Shown piece after piece: positions 8,916 through 17,600 of a stretch of DNA of 64,000 nucleotides. The notes beneath the pieces are model-generated. The model did not search any database and had not been told where the DNA came from. It was given only the letters and a program-made list of their open reading frames with translations. A program made the translations under genes and the position numbers. The stretch comes from Planctomycetaceae bacterium (GTDB taxonomy: Bacteria > Planctomycetota > Planctomycetia > Pirellulales > Pirellulaceae), in the NCBI GenBank assembly GCA_002709045.1, contig PAPJ01000056.1, positions 21,822-85,821 on the forward strand, in the 5' to 3' direction. The first letter of the stretch is position 1, and the number at the start of each line of letters is the position of its first letter.

Positions 8916-9749
8916 ATGAGCAAGCTTTCCATGGAACGTCTCGACATTCTGTTGACCGGCGTGGCAGAACAATATTCACCCCGTCTTCTGGCGGCAGTTC
9001 GATTTGCTGTGGAGGCCGGACAGCAAACATTAGAGCGTTTCTGCCAGCAGGATTTACTGGTTGAAAAGAAAAATGATCGTTCACCGGTCACCGCTGCGGA
9101 CAAAAATGCAGAACTTTTGCTGAGAGCAAGAATTCAGGGAGCATTTCCCGACGATGCAATCGTTGGTGAAGAATTTGAGAATGTGGCTGGAACTTCTGAG
9201 TACCGTTGGATTATCGATCCGATCGATGGCACCAAGTCGTTTATCTGCGGAGTCCCACTTTATGCAACGTTAGTAGGCGTCGAGTGCGGCGATGAGAGTA
9301 GGATTGGAGTGATTTATATCCCAGCATTGGAGGAATTGATTTTCGCCGAGGTTGGTTTTGGCTCCGGGTATCTACAGGGTGACGGTGATTTGATCGTACC
9401 TCGGGTTTCATCGACGACCAGTCTGGCTGAAAGCTGTTTTGTTACTTCGCAGGTCAGCACCTATTATGAAGTGGATCGCGCTCCACAATACCTCGCCCTT
9501 GAAAAAGAAGCCTATATCACCAGAACCTGGGGAGATGCTTACGGATATTTGCTGGTTGCCACAGGTCGAGCGGAAGTAATGGTTGATGCAGTCATGAACG
9601 TCTGGGATGCTGCAGCGATTCTACCAGTGATGATCGAGACTGGTGGTACGTTTACTGACTGGAATGGAAAAGCCACGATTCACGGTGGTGAAGGCATCGG
9701 AACCAATGGTCTAGTTCTTGAACAAGTACTGGCAGCTATCAAGGTCTAA
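8916..9749 (+). CDS. hisN: Inositol-monophosphatase-family phosphatase, probable histidinol-phosphatase
   Basis: The 277-residue protein has the Mg-dependent IMPase fold signatures: VGEEFE, WIIDPIDGTKSFICGVPLYA and the second metal motif VWDAAAILPVMIETGG. The FICGVP segment after DPIDGTKSF and the overall length resemble the HisN histidinol-phosphatase branch (TIGR02067-like). That step is otherwise absent from the hisD-hisC-hisB cluster at 42-45 kb, whose HisB is the dehydratase only, so HisN fits. Inositol or FBP phosphatase activity cannot be excluded. It starts 9 bp after the TlpA-like gene. Confidence 0.8.
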   Translation: MSKLSMERLDILLTGVAEQYSPRLLAAVRFAVEAGQQTLERFCQQDLLVEKKNDRSPVTAADKNAELLLRARIQGAFPDDAIVGEEFENVAGTSEYRWIIDPIDGTKSFICGVPLYATLVGVECGDESRIGVIYIPALEELIFAEVGFGSGYLQGDGDLIVPRVSSTTSLAESCFVTSQVSTYYEVDRAPQYLALEKEAYITRTWGDAYGYLLVATGRAEVMVDAVMNVWDAAAILPVMIETGGTFTDWNGKATIHGGEGIGTNGLVLEQVLAAIKV

Positions 9750-9761
9750 ATCAGGCTGTGT

Positions 9762-10403
9762 TCAGGCCGTATGTGGGTCTGAATTCCCAGCAGCTTGCTG
9801 ACCTGTCTGTGTCTCAGGCTGATCGTTTATGTCCTTGTCAGGTTCATCGTATTTGAACGAGTAAACCAACAGCAGTAAGGCGCCGCAAACCAATAGGCAG
9901 TCTGCAATGTTAAAGTTGGGCCAAACCAAGTCCTGATATGTAAAGAGAATGAAGTCACGCACACCATATGCATAATCAGGGTGGATCTCTTTATCATGCC
10001 ACCAACCCATGCGGTCATAAAAGTTACCGAGGACTCCACCGGTGATGCATCCTAGACAAATGGTAAGAAACAGACTCTTCCAGGCTTTACCCCGGATAAA
10101 CCAAAACAGGATCGCAGTGAATGCAACGACTGAAAAGAGAGCGAAGACGCTACTGCCCCCCTGTCCCATTCCAAACAACGCTCCCTGATTGACAGCCGTT
10201 TGGAAACCGAAAAAGTCTTCGATGACCCACCAATCCACCCCGATAGTTTCATGGGGTAACCCAAGTTCTGCAAACATGAAGGATTTGGTCCACAGATCAG
10301 CTACCAAACCACCAATACTGATCATTAAATAGAGAGTCATGCGTCTTGCCAGACTCGGAGCTGTTTTATACTGAGTAGAAGCCAGCTCGTTTTGATCATC
10401 CAT
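9762..10403 (-). CDS. lspA: Lipoprotein signal peptidase (prolipoprotein signal peptidase II)
   Basis: LspA is the inner-membrane aspartyl protease that cleaves lipoprotein signal peptides after lipidation. The motifs VNQGALFGMG, GNFYDRM and WPNFNIADCLLVCG supply the conserved Asn and the two catalytic Asp residues among four hydrophobic segments. The frame is open upstream to 10508, but that would overlap the DksA-like gene. I prefer the ATG at 10403 (MDDQNELAS), 11 bp after that gene's stop, giving 213 residues. Lipoprotein clients are visible in this window (55860 and 61381 genes). A charged tail, EPDKDINDQPETQ, follows the last helix. Confidence 0.92.
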   Translation of the reverse strand: MDDQNELASTQYKTAPSLARRMTLYLMISIGGLVADLWTKSFMFAELGLPHETIGVDWWVIEDFFGFQTAVNQGALFGMGQGGSSVFALFSVVAFTAILFWFIRGKAWKSLFLTICLGCITGGVLGNFYDRMGWWHDKEIHPDYAYGVRDFILFTYQDLVWPNFNIADCLLVCGALLLLVYSFKYDEPDKDINDQPETQTGQQAAGNSDPHTA

Positions 10404-10414
10404 GCATCGTCGGT

Positions 10415-10804
10415 TTAACCACCTCGCTGGATTTGATCGGCACATCGAACGCAATACGCTGTAAATGGAATCGCATTGAGGCGCATCTTTGGTATCTTTG
10501 ATCCGCACTCGTCACAGGCGCCATAGGTACCTGACTCAATACGCATCAACGCAGCGTCAATCTGTTCTAGAACTTCTTCCTCATTGGCCATTAAAGACAG
10601 TGAAAAGTCCTGTTCGTACTGATCTGATCCCATATCAGCCATGTGATTGGAAAGGGTGGAGCCGCTGCCTGCCGCAGGATTCTTGTTAAGGGCTGCATCA
10701 GCTAAACCACTAACATCACCACGTAGTCGCGCGCGAAGTACAGTAAGCATCTGTTTAAACGGTTTAGCTTCCCGCTTTGTCATTGCATTTTTAGGTTTAC
10801 TCAT
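10415..10804 (-). CDS. DksA/TraR-family C4 zinc-finger protein
   Basis: The 129-residue protein has a basic N-terminus, a long helical region, and a C-terminal C4 zinc finger (CDECG then CVRCA, flanking KIPKMRLNAIPFTAY). This is the layout of DksA/TraR proteins that bind the RNA polymerase secondary channel. The coiled-coil tip does not show the exact DxxDxA motif of E. coli DksA, although SNHMADMGSDQYEQD carries acidic residues in the equivalent area. Regulatory activity is therefore plausible but unproven. It is followed 11 bp later by lspA, apparently in one transcript. Confidence 0.85.
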   Translation of the reverse strand: MSKPKNAMTKREAKPFKQMLTVLRARLRGDVSGLADAALNKNPAAGSGSTLSNHMADMGSDQYEQDFSLSLMANEEEVLEQIDAALMRIESGTYGACDECGSKIPKMRLNAIPFTAYCVRCADQIQRGG

Positions 10805-11132
10805 GTTTCTCTTACTCTGCTTGCAAATCTTCTATACGCAAACAACAGTTTGACTAAAATCAAATTGTCGCCAACCGGCATTTTGAATCTTTCAAAAAGA
10901 AAATTGTAGAAATGCTTGCAAGCACTGTCAAATGTAGACAGTCTTACTATCAGAAAAACTAATAATAATAATTACTAATTGCTTCTTTCTTAATAGTGGT
11001 TGATGATTAATAAATGTAGTTTTAGACTGTAAATCTTGGTGTTTAAGATTGATTTCTGGAATTTTAACTTAGCGGAATATAACCATTACTAGGCACCTGT
11101 TTTATAAAACCAGAAATTGACAAAATCGGATT
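10805..11132. other. Divergent intergenic region upstream of thrC
   Basis: This 328-bp, strongly AT-rich region lies between the divergent DksA-like gene and thrC and should hold both promoters. Short palindromes are visible: GCTTGCAAGC near 10915 and GTTTTATAAAAC near 11100, plus a weak TGTC/GACA hairpin near 10930. I checked for a threonine-rich leader peptide and found none, and no tRNA or riboswitch pattern was recognised. Confidence 0.5.
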
Positions 11133-12539
11133 GTGGTCGTGATTTTTAGAGACGCAGCTTATCAACAATGTATTCACCCGGACTGTGGTCAGCAGTTTGG
11201 TATTGAACAGGTTTTAACATCCTGTGCAAGCTGTGGAAGTTTGTTAGATGTCAAATATGACTGGAATAAGGCTGGCACACCAACCGACTGGTCATATTAT
11301 CAGAACAAATGGACGCGTAAGTCTGATCGCTTAAATTTCAGTGGGATTTGGCGTTTTCACGAGCTGTTGCCGTTTGCTAATTCTGAACATGTTGTAACCG
11401 TTGGTGAAGGTCAAACATTGCTGCAGCAGGCCGATTTCGTTTCGAAATTTGTAGGTGTGGATGCAGGTAATCTTTTCCTACAGTACGAAGGTATGAATCC
11501 GTCGGGCAGTTTCAAAGACAATGGTATGTCTGCCGCTTTTACGCATGCCCACAGTGTTGGTGCTAAACGTGCGGCCTGCGCATCGACTGGAAATACGTCA
11601 GCATCACTGGCGATGTACTGTGCAGTCAGTCGATTAATGAAAGCAGTTATTTTCATTGGTTCCGGAAAGATTGCCTATGGCAAGCTTTCGCAGGCTCTTG
11701 AATATGGTGCTTTGACTGTACAAATCAGCGGAGATTTTGACGACGCGATGCAACGCGTTCAGGAAGTCTCTGAAGAACTTGGTATCTATCTGGTCAACAG
11801 TATCAATCCGTTTCGTCTGGAAGGTCAAAAATCAATCATGTTCCGGGTACTGGAAGGTCTTGGCTGGCAAGTGCCTGACTGGATTGTTGTACCTGGTGGA
11901 AATCTGGGAAACTCCAGTTCATTCGGTAAAGCGTTCATTGAATTAAAAGAACTTGGATTGATTGACCGGGTGCCGCGGCTGGCGATTATTAATGCCGCCG
12001 GGGCTGATACTTTACATGAGTTATATGAGAATCGTGGCGTTCGTTGGAACGGCGGGCGTATTGATCGTTCCGCATTACAGACCTATTACGATGAGTTGGA
12101 TGCGAATGACAAAAAAGCATCTACGATTGCCAGTGCAATTGAAATCAACCGGCCGGTTAACTTTGCCAAGTGCCTAAGAGCATTGGACTTCTGTGATGGC
12201 GTTGTTCGCAAGACGACGGATCAGCAGATACTGGATGCGAAAGCAAAAGTCGGCTCGGGTGGAATCGGCTGTGAACCTGCAAGTGCTGCAAGTGTGGCCG
12301 GTGCCAAGATTTTACGCGAACAGGGGGTGATCGCTCCGAGTGATCGTGTAGTCTGTATTTTGACCGGACATCAGTTGAAAGATCCCACAGCAACAGTTGC
12401 CTATCATACGACCGATCAGGACAAGTTTAATGAAGTGTTGGGTGCACGAGGCGTTAGCCGAGCTAATTTTGCCAACCGGGCTGTCGCGGTGCCCAATAAT
12501 TTGAATGAGATAATTAAAGCGATCAAACTCTATGGTTAG
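11133..12539 (+). CDS. thrC: Threonine synthase
   Basis: ThrC converts O-phosphohomoserine to threonine with PLP. The 468-residue protein starts with a zinc-ribbon-like stretch (Cys13, Cys18, Cys31, Cys34). The PLP lysine is Lys128 in NPSGSFKDNGM, followed by ACASTGNTSASLA, VVPGGNLGNSSSFGKAF and GCEPASAASVAGAK. Start choice is uncertain: no ATG is nearby, and GTG codons at 11133 and 11139 are both possible. It is followed after 65 bp by dapB, so two branches of the aspartate family are grouped. Confidence 0.93.
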   Translation: MVVIFRDAAYQQCIHPDCGQQFGIEQVLTSCASCGSLLDVKYDWNKAGTPTDWSYYQNKWTRKSDRLNFSGIWRFHELLPFANSEHVVTVGEGQTLLQQADFVSKFVGVDAGNLFLQYEGMNPSGSFKDNGMSAAFTHAHSVGAKRAACASTGNTSASLAMYCAVSRLMKAVIFIGSGKIAYGKLSQALEYGALTVQISGDFDDAMQRVQEVSEELGIYLVNSINPFRLEGQKSIMFRVLEGLGWQVPDWIVVPGGNLGNSSSFGKAFIELKELGLIDRVPRLAIINAAGADTLHELYENRGVRWNGGRIDRSALQTYYDELDANDKKASTIASAIEINRPVNFAKCLRALDFCDGVVRKTTDQQILDAKAKVGSGGIGCEPASAASVAGAKILREQGVIAPSDRVVCILTGHQLKDPTATVAYHTTDQDKFNEVLGARGVSRANFANRAVAVPNNLNEIIKAIKLYG

Positions 12540-12604
12540 TACCGTTCCCCTCTTTTTGTAAGAGAGTTTGCTATCGTTGTCCAAAGAATAAGGAATAGTG
12601 AGAA

Positions 12605-13396
12605 ATGATTGGAATTGCAATTCATGGTGCTGCCGGAAGAATGGGACAGCGTTTGATTGCTTTGGGCAGTCAGGATGATCAAGTAAAACTGACTGCTGCC
12701 ATCGAGTTTGCCAACCATCCAAAGATTGGTCAGGATGCTGGCCTTGTGGCTGGTGTTGGTGAACTGAATTTGCCTCTGAGTCCGGAGTGGGATGAAGGCA
12801 CTCAGGTGGTGATCGATTTCTCAGTACCAGCCGGTGCCGAAGCGATTGCCCGAACCTGTCTGGAACGCCGGACTCCTTTAGTACTTGCCACAACAGGACT
12901 CAGTGACGAGCAAAAGGTGTTAATTGAACAAGCCGCTCAGGAAATACCGGTTGTCTGGGCTCCGAGTATGAGTACGATGGTGAATCTTACGATGAAACTG
13001 GCGACAACAGCTGCCGAGGTTCTCAAGGACTATCCGGGTGGTACTGACGTTGAGGTTCTGGAACGTCATCATCGTTTCAAAGAAGATTCACCCAGTGGTA
13101 CGGCCTTGCGTTTCGGAAACCTTATTTGCAATGCAATGGGAATCACGAATGAAGTGCACGGACGTGAAGGGCAAATTGGAGCTCGTCCGCGAAACGAGCT
13201 TGCGTATCATGCGATTCGTACCGGTGATAACCCGGGCGAACATACGATTGTCTTTGGAGTGCTTGGTGAAACAATTGAACTTACGGTTAAAGCCAGCAAT
13301 CGTGACTGTTATGCATTGGGTGCTCTCAGTGCTGCTAAGTTCGTAGCTCAGCAACAACCCGGTCTTTACAATATGTACGACGTATTGGGTTTGTAA
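12605..13396 (+). CDS. dapB: 4-hydroxy-tetrahydrodipicolinate reductase
   Basis: DapB reduces 4-hydroxy-tetrahydrodipicolinate with NAD(P)H in lysine and meso-diaminopimelate synthesis. The Rossmann glycine motif HGAAGRMG is at residues 7-14. The substrate/catalytic motif ERHHRFKEDSPSGTA is intact, as are VIDFSVP, TTGLSD and APSMSTMVN. Length (263) is normal. The stop TAA and the next gene's ATG share bases (TAATG at 13394-13398), a reinitiation-type coupling. Confidence 0.96.
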   Translation: MIGIAIHGAAGRMGQRLIALGSQDDQVKLTAAIEFANHPKIGQDAGLVAGVGELNLPLSPEWDEGTQVVIDFSVPAGAEAIARTCLERRTPLVLATTGLSDEQKVLIEQAAQEIPVVWAPSMSTMVNLTMKLATTAAEVLKDYPGGTDVEVLERHHRFKEDSPSGTALRFGNLICNAMGITNEVHGREGQIGARPRNELAYHAIRTGDNPGEHTIVFGVLGETIELTVKASNRDCYALGALSAAKFVAQQQPGLYNMYDVLGL

Positions 13397-13737
13397 TGGC
13401 CAAGTGCGATCAAGGGTATCTCTGTCAGGTTTGCGGCCAGGAGGTGGAAAACATCGTGGAAAGTGACCTGTATTTGCGATACATTCTTGGCTTAGTCGAT
13501 CCTGAAGTTCTGCATATTGCTTCGGAACGGCATCTTAGATGTAACCCCACGTTTGCACAGTATATTGTTCACTCGGAGTTTCCACCGCTGCATGTGGAAG
13601 GTGATTTTGACAAGCGTCAATTAGACGCCGAGTTTGTCGCAACGCGGGAACAGGAAGTCACGCGGGGATTCCGGCGGCTGCTTAAAGTAGCTCAGGCAGG
13701 AATATCGATTCTGGACTATCCCCAAGTCACTGATTAG
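13396..13737 (+). CDS. Small uncharacterised protein coupled to dapB
   Basis: The 113-residue, mostly acidic protein opens MAKCDQGYLCQVCGQEVENI, with three N-terminal cysteines including a CxxC, and has one further Cys in HLRCNPTF. This suggests a small metal-binding head followed by a helical body. I do not recognise the family. Its ATG overlaps the dapB stop by one base, so it is translated from the dapB message. It could be a planctomycete-restricted accessory protein; no function is assigned. Confidence 0.7.
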   Translation: MAKCDQGYLCQVCGQEVENIVESDLYLRYILGLVDPEVLHIASERHLRCNPTFAQYIVHSEFPPLHVEGDFDKRQLDAEFVATREQEVTRGFRRLLKVAQAGISILDYPQVTD

Positions 13738-13794
13738 TCGTTAAGCTCCTCGATTTCCACTGAATCAAGATCGTTTTCTTCAGCCGAAGAACCG

Positions 13795-16700
13795 CTAGTA
13801 GCCCAGCACTGGAGCCAGCCAGCGTTCCACTTCCTGAATGCTCATGCCTTTACGTTTTGCATAGCTTTCCACCTGATCACGACCGATTCGATCGACGGCA
13901 AAATAACGGGATTCTGGGTGAGCGAAATAGAGCCCGCTGATGCTGGCTGCTGGCATCATGGCATAGCTATCGGTTAACTTCATACCTGTATTGACTTCGA
14001 CGTCCAATAGTTCCCAGATCGTCTGCTTTTCCGTATGATCCGGTTGAGCCGGGTAGCCTGGAGCAGGACGAATCCCCCGATAGGACTCAGCTATTAACTC
14101 TTCATTCGTTAGTCCTTCAGTGCTTCCATAACCCCATTGAACACGAACTTGCCGGTGCAATTTTTCAGCGAACGCTTCAGCAAGCCGGTCCGCAAGAGCC
14201 TTCACCATGATCGAGTTGTAATCATCCGTTTGGGCATCAAATTCGGCAGCAAGTTCGCCGCATCCAAAACCAGTTGTTAAAGCAAAAACACCAACATAGT
14301 CAGCGCGACCGGAATCCTGTGGAGCCACATAATCTGCTAACGAGCGGAAGTAATTCTGACCTTTACGACGGGTCTGCTGACGCAGAGTATGCAGGCGGTT
14401 CACTTCGGTCTGCAGGTCATCGTTTTCGTACAGGATAATGTCGTCATTGACTGAATTAGCCGGCCAAAAACCATAAACCGCCTTCGCCTGAAATAGTTTA
14501 TCGTCCACAATTCGATCTAAAAGAGTCCGGGCGTTGTCATACAACTCTTTAGCAGGTTCCCCCAACTTTGGATGTTTGAAAATACGTGGATACTTACCTT
14601 TCAACTCCCAGGCCATAAAAAATGGAGACCAGTCGATGTATTCCACTAACTCTTCTAAGGATTGCTCTTCGATGACACGGATGCCTGTGAAATCAGGATT
14701 TTGAATATCAACAATGGACCAGTCGCTGGTAAATCGATTTTCGAGAGCCTCCTGATAGCTGACACTGTTTACTTGTCTTCCCTCAAATGCTTTTACCAAT
14801 TTGGCCTGTTTGTCGCGGTTTGAGTCTGCAAAAGATTGCTTGTTATCACCCAGCAGCGATTCCACAACGCCAACGCTGCGCGAGGCATCCAATACATGCA
14901 CGACAGGTTCGACATACTGTGGTGCAATCTTAACGGCAGTATGCTTGGCACTGGTGGTCGCTCCGCCAATCAGCAGCGGGATCTGCATTTTCAGACGAGT
15001 CATTTCTTTAGCAACGTGCATCATTTCGTCCAAACTTGGCGTGATCAGACCTGAAAGTCCAATAATGTCCACGTTTTCCTTTTGAGCAGTTTCCAAAATC
15101 TTTTCGCTTGAAACCATAACCCCAAGGTCGATGATTTCAAAATTATTACAGCCCAGTACGACTCCGACAATATTTTTTCCGATGTCGTGTACATCTCCTT
15201 TGACGGTGGCCATGAGTATTTTGCCACGGCTGGAATTTTCATCGAGACCAGCAGCCTTTTTCTCTGCTTCCATGAATGGTAGAAGGTAGTTGACCGCTTT
15301 TTTCATGACGCGAGCGGACTTGACAACTTGTGGCAGGAACATTTTTCCGTCGCCGAATAAGTCTCCGACTATGCTCATTCCATCCATCAGTGGACCTTCA
15401 ATGACCTGCAGCGCTAGCTCAGTGTTTTGGCGATATTCTTCCACATCCGCTTCGATAAATTTGTCGATTCCTTTGACCATTGAATGGCTTAGCCGCTGTT
15501 CAACCGGAGCCTCTCGCCAACTCAGGTCCTCTTCGATTTTTTTACCACCCTGTCCTTTCACCGTTTCGGCAAAGTTTAACAATCGATCGGTGGCATCTTC
15601 GCGGCGGTTGAGTAGCACATCTTCGACATGCTCAAGCAGGTCAGCGGGGATTTCTTCATAAATTTCGAGTTGTCCGGCATTAACAATTCCCATATCAAGT
15701 CCGGCTTTGATGGCATGGTAAAGGAATGCGGAGTGCATTGCTTCGCGAACAACATCGTTGCCACGAAACGAGAATGAGATATTACTAACACCACCTGAAA
15801 CCTTCGCTCCGGGACAAACTTTTTTGATTTCCCGCACCGCTTCAATAAAGTTCACCGCATAGTTGTCATGCTCGGGAATTCCCGTGGCTACCGTAAGGAT
15901 ATTAGGGTCGAAGATAATATCATCCGGCGGGAAGCCAATGTTGTCGGTTAACAGATCGTAGGCACGTTTGCAGATTCGAACCTTGTCACTCGTTTCTACG
16001 GCCTGCCCTTTTTCGTCAAATGCCATCACGACCGCTGCAGCACCATACTGTCGAACCAGTCGGGCACGTTCAAGAAATTCTTTTTCACCGTCTTTGAGAC
16101 TGATGGAATTGACAATTGCTTTACCTTGCACGCACCGCAGGCCGGCCTCAATGACCGACCACTTCGAACTATCGATCATAACAGGAACTCTGGCGATATC
16201 CGGTTCAGCGGCAATTAGGTTTAGATACCGGCTCATTGCTGCTTCACCATCGAGCAAGGCATCGTCCATGTTGATATCAATCACGGCTGCTCCGCCGAGC
16301 ACTTGCTGTCGTGCAACTTCAACAGCTTCTTCGTATTTATCATCACGGATAAGTCGGGCGAATCTTCGCGATCCGGTAACGTTGGTTCGTTCGCCGATCA
16401 TCAGAAAGTTGGAGTCATCCCGTAGTGTAAGCGGTTCCTGTCCGCTAAGGCGCATGAGCGGTTCTACAGGGGAAACTTGCCGGGGCGGCATATTTGCTGC
16501 AGCTTCGGCAATGGCCGCAATGTAATCAGGTGTGGTGCCGCAACACCCTCCAAGAATGTTGACCCACTGATTGGAAAGGAAGTCTTGCAGGTGTCCGGCC
16601 ATTTCACCGGGTGTTTGATCGAAACCGCCAAACTCATTAGGAAGACCGGCATTGGGATGGCAGCTGATGTGTACCGGCGCGATACGTGATAATTCTTCGA

Positions 16701-17520
16701 CGTAGGGCCTCATCTTTTCTGCACCAAGGGCACAGTTAATTCCGACACTTAATAAATCGAAATGTGAAATGCTGTTCCAGAACGCTTCGATCGTCTGACC
16801 GGTTAGAGTCCGCCCAGCTTCATCAGTAATGGTAACAGAAGCCATCACCGGCAGATTCACAGCGTGATCGGAAAAGTACTTCTTGATCGCGAACAGACAG
16901 GCCTTCAGGTTTAGTGTGTCAAACGTCGTCTCCGGGAACAGAATGTCGACACCGGCATCCACCAAAGCCGCAATTTGAGCATAATACGAATCTACATGCT
17001 GATTGAACGTGACTTCCCTAAATCCCGGATCTTCAACCTTCGGCGAGATCGAACATGTTTTCGTGGTTGGGCCAATCGACCCGGCTACAAACCGTGGTTT
17101 GTCAGGATTCTCATTGGTGAATTCGTCGCACGCAAGGCGAGCAGCCTGAACGGCCGCCACGTTAAGGTCATAGGCCAGGTCCGGCAGATCAAATTCAGCC
17201 ATTCCTATCGGGGTGGCACCAAATGTATTAGTTTCCACAATGTCAGCGCCGGCAGCCAGGAATTTACGATGAATGTCGGTTAACGTATCAGGGTGCGTGA
17301 GAGCAATCAGGTCAACAAAGTTTTTGACATCTTTGTGGTGATTGGCAAACTGCTCACCACGAATTGTCTGTTCGTCAAAACCTAACGAGAAGACAGTCGT
17401 TCCCATCGCGCCATCAAGAATCATCACACGTTCCTGCATGATTTTTTTCAGTTGTGCTGTTCGATCAGTCGTCACGATGGATCGTAGCTCCTTAGGCATG
17501 AATGCGTCGGTAGTTGCCAA
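13795..17520 (-). CDS. metH: Cobalamin-dependent methionine synthase
   Basis: MetH methylates homocysteine with methyltetrahydrofolate through methylcobalamin. The 1241-residue protein has all four modules. The homocysteine domain is at about 25-350, with zinc cysteines in INCALGAEK and GGCCGTTPDYI. The pterin domain is at about 370-640 (MIGERTNVTGSRRF). The B12 cap and Rossmann region is at about 670-910, with DVHDIGKNIVG supplying the cobalt-ligand His. The AdoMet reactivation domain is at about 920-1235, containing RPAPGYPAQPDHTEK. The 80-bp upstream gap holds no cobalamin or SAM riboswitch that I can see. It may be transcribed with the array upstream (17601-24263). Confidence 0.97.
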   Translation of the reverse strand: MATTDAFMPKELRSIVTTDRTAQLKKIMQERVMILDGAMGTTVFSLGFDEQTIRGEQFANHHKDVKNFVDLIALTHPDTLTDIHRKFLAAGADIVETNTFGATPIGMAEFDLPDLAYDLNVAAVQAARLACDEFTNENPDKPRFVAGSIGPTTKTCSISPKVEDPGFREVTFNQHVDSYYAQIAALVDAGVDILFPETTFDTLNLKACLFAIKKYFSDHAVNLPVMASVTITDEAGRTLTGQTIEAFWNSISHFDLLSVGINCALGAEKMRPYVEELSRIAPVHISCHPNAGLPNEFGGFDQTPGEMAGHLQDFLSNQWVNILGGCCGTTPDYIAAIAEAAANMPPRQVSPVEPLMRLSGQEPLTLRDDSNFLMIGERTNVTGSRRFARLIRDDKYEEAVEVARQQVLGGAAVIDINMDDALLDGEAAMSRYLNLIAAEPDIARVPVMIDSSKWSVIEAGLRCVQGKAIVNSISLKDGEKEFLERARLVRQYGAAAVVMAFDEKGQAVETSDKVRICKRAYDLLTDNIGFPPDDIIFDPNILTVATGIPEHDNYAVNFIEAVREIKKVCPGAKVSGGVSNISFSFRGNDVVREAMHSAFLYHAIKAGLDMGIVNAGQLEIYEEIPADLLEHVEDVLLNRREDATDRLLNFAETVKGQGGKKIEEDLSWREAPVEQRLSHSMVKGIDKFIEADVEEYRQNTELALQVIEGPLMDGMSIVGDLFGDGKMFLPQVVKSARVMKKAVNYLLPFMEAEKKAAGLDENSSRGKILMATVKGDVHDIGKNIVGVVLGCNNFEIIDLGVMVSSEKILETAQKENVDIIGLSGLITPSLDEMMHVAKEMTRLKMQIPLLIGGATTSAKHTAVKIAPQYVEPVVHVLDASRSVGVVESLLGDNKQSFADSNRDKQAKLVKAFEGRQVNSVSYQEALENRFTSDWSIVDIQNPDFTGIRVIEEQSLEELVEYIDWSPFFMAWELKGKYPRIFKHPKLGEPAKELYDNARTLLDRIVDDKLFQAKAVYGFWPANSVNDDIILYENDDLQTEVNRLHTLRQQTRRKGQNYFRSLADYVAPQDSGRADYVGVFALTTGFGCGELAAEFDAQTDDYNSIMVKALADRLAEAFAEKLHRQVRVQWGYGSTEGLTNEELIAESYRGIRPAPGYPAQPDHTEKQTIWELLDVEVNTGMKLTDSYAMMPAASISGLYFAHPESRYFAVDRIGRDQVESYAKRKGMSIQEVERWLAPVLGY

Positions 17521-17600
17521 TTCCCCATTATTGTCTATCAGCCAAAACTAACAACTACGCTATTGAAATGCATTTACTGATTTCAGCCAATCAATTGCCG

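Noticed and set aside
10805..11132. Possible threonine leader or T-box before thrC
   Set aside because: The short frames present are not Thr/Ile-rich and there is no T-box antiterminator sequence or intrinsic terminator.
12312..12893. Minus-strand frame of 193 codons across the thrC-dapB junction
   Set aside because: It overlaps two confidently identified genes and its translation is His/Gln/Arg-rich shadow sequence.
17521..17600. Possible cobalamin or SAM riboswitch upstream of metH
   Set aside because: Only 80 bp are available before the upstream gene and no B12-box or SAM-motif sequence is present.
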